Shown piece after piece: positions 1 to 7,009 of a stretch of 64,000 bases of DNA (positions are counted from its first letter, which is position 1; each line of letters begins with the position of its first letter). This DNA is from Streptomyces sp. CoH27 (GTDB taxonomy: Bacteria; Actinomycetota; Actinomycetes; Streptomycetales; Streptomycetaceae). The stretch covers positions 1-64,000 of the forward strand of contig NZ_JAIQYY010000011.1 of NCBI RefSeq assembly GCF_020181035.1, in the 5' to 3' direction. The notes under the pieces are model-generated. The model made no database searches, was not told the DNA's origin, and worked only from the letters and a program-made list of their open reading frames with translations. The translations under genes were made by a program, and so were the position numbers.

Positions 1-82
1 CGCCGGCGGGAAGGCCCTCCAGCGTCGCGACAAGTGCGGGACCGTGGGACTCCCCCGCGGTCAGCCAACGCAGCCTGCTCAA
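1..82 (-). CDS. aroC: Chorismate synthase, N-terminal fragment
   Basis: Chorismate synthase converts 5-enolpyruvylshikimate 3-phosphate to chorismate, the last shikimate step. Only the first 27 codons lie in the window; the gene runs leftward off the edge. The translation begins (M/L)SRLRWLTAGESHGPALVA, the conserved AroC start including the flavin/phosphate-site GESHGP. The start is TTG (82-80): a GAGGAG ribosome site at 88-93 sits 5 nt upstream and no better start exists. It lies 164 nt downstream of aroE, so it belongs to the same leftward shikimate cluster. Too short to be listed by length-filtered ORF calling. Confidence 0.9.
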   Translation of the reverse strand, partial: MSRLRWLTAGESHGPALVATLEGLPAG

Positions 83-246
83 CGGTGCTCCTCAGTGCTC
101 GCGCCCGGTACTGCCCTGCGTACGCGCGTCCTCGCGTACGGCGACGACGTCACCGGGTGCGCGACCCCGGTACGCCACCTCTGATCCTCCCACGTCCGGG
201 CGCCGAATCCGGTCGCCGGTCCACAAGGCGGACGCGAGCGGGGCGG

Positions 247-1086
247 TCAGCGGGCGGCGAGCGCCTTCTCGCCGGCGTGCCGCATGGCCTCCAGAGGGGC
301 CGGGGAACGCCCGGTGACCTGCTCGACCTGGAGGACCGCCTGGTGGACCAGCAGGTCGAGGCCGCTGACCACGGCACCGCCGAACATGGACCAGCGGGCC
401 GCCAGCTCGGTGGGCCAGGGGTCGTAGAGCACGTCGAAGAGGGTCGCGGGGCGTTCGGGTACGGCGGCGGCGAGGGCGTCGGTGGTGCCGGCGGGCGTGG
501 TGGCGATCACCAGGGGGGCGCGCAGCGCCTGCGCGGCGTCGGCCCAGTCCGCCGTACGGACGTCCACGTCGAGCCGCTCGCCCCACTGCCGCATCTCGGC
601 GGCACGGGCCTCGCTGCGGACGTAGACGGTGATGTCGCCGGTGCAGATCCGGGCGAGGGCGGCGAGGGCGGAGGAGGCGGTGGCGCCGGCGCCGAGGATC
701 GCGGCGGAGCCGACCTGCTCGATGCCGTGCTCGCGCAGGGCGGCCACCATGCCCGGGATGTCGGTGTTGTCGCCGAGGCGGCGGCCGTCCTCGGTGAAGA
801 CGACGGTGTTGACCGCGTCGACGGATGCGGCGGTGTCGCTGATCTCGTCCAGCAGCGGGATGACCGCCCGCTTGAGCGGCATGGTCAGGGAAAGCCCCGC
901 CCACTCCGGCCCGAGCCTCTCGAAGAAGCCGGGCAGTCCGGCCTCGTCGACCTCGAAGCGCTCGTACGACCAGTCGGTGAGCCCGAGTTCGTCGTACGCC
1001 GCCCGGTGCAGCACCGGGGAGAGGGAGTGGGCGATGGGCTTGCCGAGGACGGCCGCCCGGCGGGCGTCAGTTGCCCGATGAGGCAT
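247..1086 (-). CDS. aroE: Shikimate dehydrogenase
   Basis: NADPH-dependent reduction of 3-dehydroshikimate to shikimate in the cytoplasm. 279 residues, normal for the family. Shikimate-binding SLSP at residues 21-24, catalytic Lys72 in the TMPLK stretch and Asp109 in NTD are all present, followed by the nucleotide-binding GAGATA loop (132-137). The ATG start lies inside the end of mltG (20-nt overlap) with AAGGAA about 7 nt upstream, pointing to translational coupling. No other aro gene except aroC is visible here. Confident. Confidence 0.95.
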   Translation of the reverse strand: MPHRATDARRAAVLGKPIAHSLSPVLHRAAYDELGLTDWSYERFEVDEAGLPGFFERLGPEWAGLSLTMPLKRAVIPLLDEISDTAASVDAVNTVVFTEDGRRLGDNTDIPGMVAALREHGIEQVGSAAILGAGATASSALAALARICTGDITVYVRSEARAAEMRQWGERLDVDVRTADWADAAQALRAPLVIATTPAGTTDALAAAVPERPATLFDVLYDPWPTELAARWSMFGGAVVSGLDLLVHQAVLQVEQVTGRSPAPLEAMRHAGEKALAAR

Positions 1087-2743
1087 TGAATTTTTCCTTG
1101 AGCTGCTGGAATTCGGCGTAGGTCTTGGCGAATTCGGTGTTGTTCTGACCGTCGGTCGCCACGAAATAGATCCAGCCGTCGTGGGTCGGATTCAGTGCCG
1201 CCATGATCGCGTCCTCGCCGGGGTTTCCGATCGGACCGGGCGGCAGGCCCTTGTGGGTGTACGTGTTGTACGGGTTGCGGTTGCTGTTGATCTCCTTCTC
1301 GGAGATGTGGATGTTGCTGGTGCCCTTGAGGTAGTTGTACGTCGAGTCGAACTGGAGCAGCTGGTTCGTCTCGTGGTTGGTGGGCTTGAGACGGTTGTAG
1401 ACCACCTCCGCCATCTTGCGGAAGTCGTCGTGCGTCTTGCCCTCCGCCTGCACCAGGCTCGCGACGGTGACGAGCTCGAACGGGTTGTTCAAGCCCAGGT
1501 CCTGCGCCTTCGCGGAGAGGCCGTAGGCGTCGTACTTGGACGTGGCCTGCGCGACCATCTGCTTCAGGATCGCGTCGGGCTTCATGCCCTTGGCGGCCGG
1601 ATAAGTGCCCGGGAAGAAGAAGCCCTCCAGCGGGTCCTTGATGTCGGACGCGTACTGCGTGTTCAGCGCCCAGGCCGGCAGACCGAGTTGCTTGTATTCC
1701 TGCTGGGCGGCCTTCTTGGTGGTGCCGGCGGCGAGTTCGAGTTTCCTGTCGATCGCTTCGTAGACGCCCGCATTGCGTTCGCCCGGGGTCACCACGACAT
1801 TGTTCTGGCTCTTCGGGTCCAGCATCATTTTCACGGCGCTGGCGGCGGACATCTCCTTCTTCAGGAGGTATGCGCCGGCCTGGATGCTGTTGCCGCCCTT
1901 TATGTCGTTCTGCGCGTGCACGAAGGCCTCGGCGCTCTTGACGACGCCGGCCTCCTTCAGACGGTTGCCGATGTCCCAGCCGCCCGCGCCCTTGGGGATC
2001 TCGACGGTCACCGTCTCGTTGGTGCCGTCGCCCTTGTAGTCAGGGGCCGGGGCGAAACGGTTCTGGTAGAACTTGTAGCCGAAGTAGCCGACCGCGCCGA
2101 GGCCGCCGCCGAAGACCAGGACGACCACCATGCAGGCGCAGCCGGTCCGCCGCTTCTTGCCCTTGGCGGGTTTCTTTCCCTTGCCGCGCCGGTCGCGCCG
2201 ACCCGCGAGCTCGTGCTCCTCGTCGTCGTCATCATCGTCGCCGCCGCCCGTGAAGAAGGGGTGCTGCTCCTCTTCCTCGGGCTCGATCTCCGGTTCCGGC
2301 TCCGGCTCCGGGCGCCTGCGACCGGGCGGCACCGGTGGCGGGTAGGCGTCCTCGGTGCCGTAGAAGTCGGGCTGCTCCCCGCCGTAGGCGACGGGCTGCT
2401 GACCGTAGGGGTCGCCGGGGTCAGCCGCGTACGGCACCTGGCCATGGGTGCCGGTCGCGTCCCAGCCGCCGTGCTGCTGGTACTCGTACTGCTGCTGGGG
2501 GTGACCGGCGTAGTGCGGGTGCCCCTGACCGTCGTAGGAGGGGTACTGCTCGTGGCCGTACCCGGGCTGCTGCTCCTGGCCCCAGTTACCGTACTGCGGC
2601 TGCTGCGGGTAGTGCTGCGGCTGGCCGCCGTAGCCGGGCTGCCGGCCGACGTGCGCCTGCTGCCCTTCCCATCCGCCGTCCCCGTACAACGGGTCCTGCG
2701 GATGCCACGGTTCGGAGCCCTGGCCCCGGCCATACTCAGTCAT
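1067..2743 (-). CDS. mltG: Endolytic murein transglycosylase (MltG/YceG)
   Basis: Membrane-anchored lytic transglycosylase that cuts nascent peptidoglycan glycan strands. 558 residues. Residues 1-200 form a long cytoplasmic tail rich in Tyr, Gln, Gly and Pro, then an acidic run (about 150-180) and a Lys/Arg patch. One transmembrane helix follows (about 201-226), then the extracytoplasmic YceG domain (about 240-558) with the catalytic Glu at about 434 in SLVQAEGK. I chose ATG 2743 (MTEYGRGQ) because AGGGG precedes it; an in-frame extension to 2842 looks non-coding. The long disordered tail is much larger than in E. coli MltG and is typical of actinomycete versions. Confidence 0.92.
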   Translation of the reverse strand: MTEYGRGQGSEPWHPQDPLYGDGGWEGQQAHVGRQPGYGGQPQHYPQQPQYGNWGQEQQPGYGHEQYPSYDGQGHPHYAGHPQQQYEYQQHGGWDATGTHGQVPYAADPGDPYGQQPVAYGGEQPDFYGTEDAYPPPVPPGRRRPEPEPEPEIEPEEEEQHPFFTGGGDDDDDDEEHELAGRRDRRGKGKKPAKGKKRRTGCACMVVVLVFGGGLGAVGYFGYKFYQNRFAPAPDYKGDGTNETVTVEIPKGAGGWDIGNRLKEAGVVKSAEAFVHAQNDIKGGNSIQAGAYLLKKEMSAASAVKMMLDPKSQNNVVVTPGERNAGVYEAIDRKLELAAGTTKKAAQQEYKQLGLPAWALNTQYASDIKDPLEGFFFPGTYPAAKGMKPDAILKQMVAQATSKYDAYGLSAKAQDLGLNNPFELVTVASLVQAEGKTHDDFRKMAEVVYNRLKPTNHETNQLLQFDSTYNYLKGTSNIHISEKEINSNRNPYNTYTHKGLPPGPIGNPGEDAIMAALNPTHDGWIYFVATDGQNNTEFAKTYAEFQQLKEKFNASSGN

Positions 2744-2869
2744 CGATCCCCTAGAGCCGCGAGGCCGACCGGTCACGCGACCGGTGGGCCCGCTTCCGTT
2801 CCGCCTCCTCTTGCTATGTGCCGGCTGTTCGAACACCGGCACATAGTGCGGAACGTTACCGTATCGCGA

Positions 2870-3334
2870 TCAGATGACCACTTCGACGCCCTCGCCGGGT
2901 GCTTTACCTGACACTCGTTCGGATTCGAGGGCCTGTTGCAGGATGACGACGGCGGCGGCCTGGTCGATGACCGAGCGGCCCTTCTTCGACTTCACCCCCG
3001 ATGCCCGGAGTCCCTGAGTGGCCGTCACGGTCGTCATCCGCTCGTCCACCAGGCGGACCGGCACCGGCTTGATGCCCTTGGCCAGCTCCTGGGCGAAGGC
3101 GCGGACCTTGACCGCGGCCGGGCCCTCGCCCCCCTTGAGGGAGCGAGGGAGTCCGACGACGACCTCGATCGGTTCGTACTCCTCCACCAGCTGCCTGAGC
3201 CGGCGGTGGGCGGCGGGGATGTCCCGGCCGGGGACCGTCTCCACCGGGGTGGCGAGGATCCCGTCGGGGTCGCACGAGGCGACCCCGATCCGGGCGTCCC
3301 CCACGTCGATCGCGAGGCGACGTCCTCTGCGCAT
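2870..3334 (-). CDS. ruvX: RuvX/YqgF RNase H-fold nuclease (pre-16S rRNA processing)
   Basis: Putative Holliday-junction-resolvase-like protein; in E. coli YqgF acts in 16S rRNA 5'-end maturation. 154 residues. RNase H-fold landmarks are visible: LAIDVGDARIGVA near the N-terminus, VVVGLPRSL in the middle and VDERMTT before the C-terminal helix with DQAAAVVILQ. The start MRRGRRLAID (ATG 3334) follows AAGGAAA; a 57-codon in-frame upstream extension has no family similarity. It sits 25 nt after alaS and before mltG, the usual actinobacterial order. Confidence 0.9.
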   Translation of the reverse strand: MRRGRRLAIDVGDARIGVASCDPDGILATPVETVPGRDIPAAHRRLRQLVEEYEPIEVVVGLPRSLKGGEGPAAVKVRAFAQELAKGIKPVPVRLVDERMTTVTATQGLRASGVKSKKGRSVIDQAAAVVILQQALESERVSGKAPGEGVEVVI

Positions 3335-3359
3335 TTCCGACCGTTTCCTTACGTGCCCG

Positions 3360-6032
3360 TTACTTGGCGGTCTCGGCGACCAGGCGCTCGACGGCGTCCA
3401 CGGCCTCGCCGACGGCGGCCGGGTTCTGACCGCCGCCCTGGGCCACGTCCGGCTTGCCGCCACCGCCGCCGCCGAGGGTCTTGGCGGCGGTACGGACCAG
3501 TTCACCGGCCTTGAGGCCGCGCTCGCGGGCGGCCTCGTTGGTGGCGATGACCGTCAGCGGCTTGCCGCCCGTGACCGTGAACAGGGCCACGACCGCGGCC
3601 CGCCCGCCCTGGATGCGGCCGCGCACGTCCAGGACCAGCTTGCGCAGGTCGTCCGGCGTCGTGCCGTCCGGGACCTGGCCGGTGACAAGAGCGATGCCCC
3701 TGATGTCCTTGGCGGACTCGGCGAGACCGGCGGCGGCCTGGAGCACCTTCTCGGCGCGGAACTTCTCGATCTCCTTCTCGGCGTCCTTCAGCTTGCCGAG
3801 CATCGAGGAGACCTTCTCGGGCAGCTCCTCCGGGCGGCCCTTGAGCAGCTCGGTCAGCTGGTTGACGACCGTGTGCTCGCGGGCGAGGAAGGTGTAGGCG
3901 TCCACACCGACCAGGGCCTCGATACGGCGGACACCGGAGCCGATGGAGGACTCGCCGAGCAGCTTCACCAGGCCCAGCTGGGCGGTGTTGTGCACGTGCG
4001 TGCCGCCGCACAGCTCCTTGGAGAAGTCGCCGATGGTCACCACGCGGACGCGCTCGCCGTACTTCTCGCCGAACTCGGCGATGGCGCCCTGCTTCTTGGC
4101 CTCGTCGATGCCCATGATGTCGGCGCGGACGTCGAGGTCACGGGCGAGCACCTCGTTGATCTTCTGCTCGACGTCGGTCATCACGGCCGTCGGCACGGCG
4201 GACGGCGAACCGAAGTCGAAGCGGAAGCGGCCCGGCTGGTTCTCCGAACCGGCCTGGGCGGCCGTCGGGCCGAGGGCGTCACGCAGGGCCTGGTGGGTCA
4301 GGTGGGTGGCCGAGTGGGCGCGGGCGATGGCCTTGCGGCGGCGAGCGTCGATCGAGGCGTGGGCCTTGGCGCCGACGGTGACCTCGCCGACCTGGACCAC
4401 GCCCTTGTGGACGTACACCCCCGGGACCGGCTTCTGGCAGTCGCGGACCTCGATGACGGCACCGGAGTCGACCTTGATGCGGCCGGTGTCGCCGATCTGG
4501 CCGCCGCCCTCGGCGTAGAACGGGGTGCGGTCGAGGACGATCTCGACCTCGTCGCCCTCGGTGGCGGCCGGGGAGGAGGTGCCGTCGACCAGGATGCCGA
4601 CGATCGTGGACTCGCCCTCGGTGTCGCTGTAGCCGATGAAGTCGGTCTCGCCGACCTTGTCGGCGATCTCCCGGTAGGCTCCGGCGCCGGCGTGGCCGGT
4701 CTTCTTGGCCTGGGCGTCGGCCTTGGCGCGCTCCCGCTGCTCCTTCATCAGGCGGCGGAAGCCCTCCTCGTCCACGGACAGCCCCTGCTCGGCGGCCATT
4801 TCGAGGGTGAGGTCGATCGGGAAGCCCCAGGTGTCGTGGAGCAGGAAGGCCTTGTCGCCGGAGAGGACCGTGCCACCGGACTGCTTGGTCTCGGTGACGG
4901 CGGTGTCGAGGATGTTGGTGCCGGCCTTCAGCGTCTTGAGGAAGGCGTTCTCCTCGGCGAGGGCGACCTTCTCGATGCGCTCGCGGTCGGTGATCAGCTC
5001 GGGGTACTGCTGGCCCATCATGTGGATCACGGTGTCGATCAGGTCCTTGACGACCGGACCGGTGGCGCCGAGCAGGCGCATGTTGCGGATGGCGCGGCGC
5101 ATGATGCGGCGCAGGACGTAGCCGCGGCCCTCGTTGCCCGGCGTGACGCCGTCACCGATGAGCATCACCGACGTACGCATGTGGTCGGTGACCACGCGCA
5201 GGGAGACGTCCGAGTCGTGGGATTCGCCGTAGGCCACGCCGGTCAGCTCGGTGGCCTTGTCGATGACGGCCATGGAGGTGTCGATCTCGTACATGTTCTG
5301 CACGCCCTGCAGAATCATGGCGAGGCGCTCCATACCGAGGCCGGTGTCGATGTTCTTGCTCGGCAGGTCCCCGAGGATCTCGAAGTTGTCCTTGCCGATG
5401 CCCTCGCCTCGCTCGTACTGCATGAAGACGAGGTTCCAGATCTCCACGTACCGCTCGTCGTTGACGGCGGGGCCGCCCTCGACGCCGAACTCGGGGCCGC
5501 GGTCGTAGTTGATCTCGGAGCAGGGGCCGCACGGGCCCGGGACGCCCATGGACCAGAAGTTGTCCTTCATGCCGAGGCGCTGGATGCGCTCCATGGGCAC
5601 GCCGACGACCTCGTGCCAGATGCGCTCGGCCTCGTCGTCGTCCTTGTAGACGGTGATCCACAGGCGCTCGGGGTCGAGGCCGTAACCGCCCTTGTCCTGG
5701 GGCGTGGTGAGCAGCTCCCAGGCGTGCTTGATGGCGCCTTCCTTGAAGTAGTCACCGAAGGAGAAGTTGCCGCACATCTGGAAGAACGTGCCGTGGCGCG
5801 TGGTCTTGCCGACCTCTTCGATGTCCGGCGTGCGCACGCACTTCTGCACGCTGGTGGCGCGCGGGAACGGCGGCTTGACCTCGCCCAGGAAGTAGGGCTT
5901 GAAGGGCACCATGCCGGCGGGGACGAGGAGCAGAGTCGGGTCGTCCGCGATGAGCGACGCCGAAGGGACGACGGTGTGCCCGCGCTCCTCGAAGAAGCTC
6001 AGCCAGCGGCGGCGGATCTCAGCCGACTCCAT
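3360..6032 (-). CDS. alaS: Alanine-tRNA ligase
   Basis: Charges tRNA-Ala and edits mischarged Ser/Gly. 890 residues, full length. The N-terminal class II catalytic core has the RHGTFFQMCGNFSFGD block; the editing domain carries the SATHLTHQAL zinc-site motif (HxxxH) and ELCGGTHV; the C-terminal DHHA1-type region ends in a GGGGGGKPDVAQGGG stretch. The ATG overlaps the stop of the preceding small gene by one base (TGATG), so translation is probably coupled. No T-box leader is possible here because the upstream gene abuts directly. Confidence 0.97.
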   Translation of the reverse strand: MESAEIRRRWLSFFEERGHTVVPSASLIADDPTLLLVPAGMVPFKPYFLGEVKPPFPRATSVQKCVRTPDIEEVGKTTRHGTFFQMCGNFSFGDYFKEGAIKHAWELLTTPQDKGGYGLDPERLWITVYKDDDEAERIWHEVVGVPMERIQRLGMKDNFWSMGVPGPCGPCSEINYDRGPEFGVEGGPAVNDERYVEIWNLVFMQYERGEGIGKDNFEILGDLPSKNIDTGLGMERLAMILQGVQNMYEIDTSMAVIDKATELTGVAYGESHDSDVSLRVVTDHMRTSVMLIGDGVTPGNEGRGYVLRRIMRRAIRNMRLLGATGPVVKDLIDTVIHMMGQQYPELITDRERIEKVALAEENAFLKTLKAGTNILDTAVTETKQSGGTVLSGDKAFLLHDTWGFPIDLTLEMAAEQGLSVDEEGFRRLMKEQRERAKADAQAKKTGHAGAGAYREIADKVGETDFIGYSDTEGESTIVGILVDGTSSPAATEGDEVEIVLDRTPFYAEGGGQIGDTGRIKVDSGAVIEVRDCQKPVPGVYVHKGVVQVGEVTVGAKAHASIDARRRKAIARAHSATHLTHQALRDALGPTAAQAGSENQPGRFRFDFGSPSAVPTAVMTDVEQKINEVLARDLDVRADIMGIDEAKKQGAIAEFGEKYGERVRVVTIGDFSKELCGGTHVHNTAQLGLVKLLGESSIGSGVRRIEALVGVDAYTFLAREHTVVNQLTELLKGRPEELPEKVSSMLGKLKDAEKEIEKFRAEKVLQAAAGLAESAKDIRGIALVTGQVPDGTTPDDLRKLVLDVRGRIQGGRAAVVALFTVTGGKPLTVIATNEAARERGLKAGELVRTAAKTLGGGGGGKPDVAQGGGQNPAAVGEAVDAVERLVAETAK

Positions 6033-6406
6033 CAGTGGTCCTCATTCCGGTTGTACGAGTACTTCGCCTGCGAAGACATCGACGTTTCGATGTACTTCGG
6101 TGTGCTCAGGTTGCTGCTGCGGTTCGTCTCGATGGCGGCGAACCGCCGGGGTGCGGGGAGTTCGGGGTCCTCGTGGATCCCGAGGGCCTCCTCCAGCTCG
6201 GCCTCCCGCACCGCCATGTTGTCGCGGACGTCGAGCGCGAAGCCCACCGCGCGGTCCTTCAGCCGCTGACCGGTCTCCAGAGCCTTGTTCGCCGCGGTGG
6301 CGGCGAGGCTCTCGGGGGTCAGCTGCTTCAGCTTGCGGTTGACCTTGGTGGTGGCCCACACACCGGCGGCAACGCCTGTGGTGAACCAGAACGTACGGCG
6401 GAACAT
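6032..6406 (-). CDS. DUF6167-type small membrane protein
   Basis: 124 residues of unknown function, conserved immediately upstream of alaS in streptomycetes. One N-terminal hydrophobic segment (FWFTTGVAAGVWATT) is followed by a helical, charged cytoplasmic region (VNRKLKQLTPESLAATAANK, then a coiled-coil-like stretch) and a Ser/Tyr/Asn-rich tail. It overlaps alaS by one base (TGATG) and follows the DUF948 gene by 16 nt, so all three probably share a transcript. No catalytic motif is visible; a membrane-tethered adaptor role is only a guess. Confidence 0.75.
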   Translation of the reverse strand: MFRRTFWFTTGVAAGVWATTKVNRKLKQLTPESLAATAANKALETGQRLKDRAVGFALDVRDNMAVREAELEEALGIHEDPELPAPRRFAAIETNRSSNLSTPKYIETSMSSQAKYSYNRNEDH

Positions 6407-6422
6407 CGCTCGGTCTCAGTCC

Positions 6423-6857
6423 TTACTTCCGCTTGCGTCGCGCGGCGGGGACCGTGCGGCCCACGATCACCGTACGCCGGGGCGCCTTGGCAGGCACGTC
6501 CTCCTTGCGGCCGCCCAGCGCCCGGCGCACCCCGTAGCCGAAGGCCGCGACCTTGACCAGCGGGCCGCCGAACGTGGAGGCGACGGTCGTCGACAGCGCG
6601 GAGGCGTTCGACGTGACCTCCTGGACGTCGGAGGCGATGGCGTCGACGCGGTCGATCTGGGTCTGCGCGGAACGCACCGCCTGGGAGGCGTCGGCGAGCA
6701 GCGGGACGGCCTGGTCGGTCACGTCCGCGACGAGCTTGGTGGTCGCCTTGAGCGTCTGGGCCAGCCTCACGAGTGCCACCGCGAGGAAGGAGACCAGGAT
6801 CGCCCAGAAGACGGCCACCAGGATCCCGGCCACCTCTCCACCGGACACTGTGCGCAC
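6423..6857 (-). CDS. DUF948-domain membrane protein
   Basis: 144 residues. A single N-terminal transmembrane helix (EVAGILVAVFWAILVSFLAV) is followed by a heptad-rich helical region, as in DUF948 proteins, and a basic C-terminus (AARRKRK). GTG 6857 has AGGGAG only 3 nt upstream; the second GTG at 6848 (MSGGEVAG) is 12 nt from it, so the exact start is uncertain by three codons. First gene of the leftward alaS transcript; function unknown. The basic tail suggests contact with nucleic acid or acidic lipid, but this is not shown. Confidence 0.8.
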   Translation of the reverse strand: MRTVSGGEVAGILVAVFWAILVSFLAVALVRLAQTLKATTKLVADVTDQAVPLLADASQAVRSAQTQIDRVDAIASDVQEVTSNASALSTTVASTFGGPLVKVAAFGYGVRRALGGRKEDVPAKAPRRTVIVGRTVPAARRKRK

Positions 6858-6963
6858 CCGCTCCCTGAAACGTGCCTCACCATCGAAAAAGTCGAGTCCG
6901 AGCCTATCGCGCCGTGGCCCGGGCTCCGTACCGGATTACCCGGCGGCGGGGACGGAGTTGCGG

Positions 6964-6997
6964 GAAGTGATTGTACGCAGTGAACACACTTCAGTAC
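6964..6997. promoter_or_regulatory. Dyad symmetries in a divergent promoter region
   Basis: Between the leftward DUF948 gene and the rightward ATPase gene. GAAGTG (6964-6969) pairs with CACTTC (6987-6992), and the nested AGTG-AACA-CACT (6979-6990) is flanked by two GTAC tetramers (6973-6976, 6994-6997). This could be an operator for either gene. No convincing -10/-35 pair was recognised. Confidence 0.25.
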
Positions 6998-7009
6998 GCT
7001 CCGTGTCCC

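Noticed and set aside
3018..6269. 1,083-codon open frame on the + strand opposite alaS
   Set aside because: Ala/Gly/Asp/Leu-rich translation without family features; arises from the GC-rich third positions of alaS, which matches a known enzyme over its whole length.
6971..7009. TTG start 13 codons upstream for the signalling ATPase
   Set aside because: No ribosome site; residues MYAVNTLQYAPCP unlike the family, and the sequence contains the dyad of the divergent promoter.
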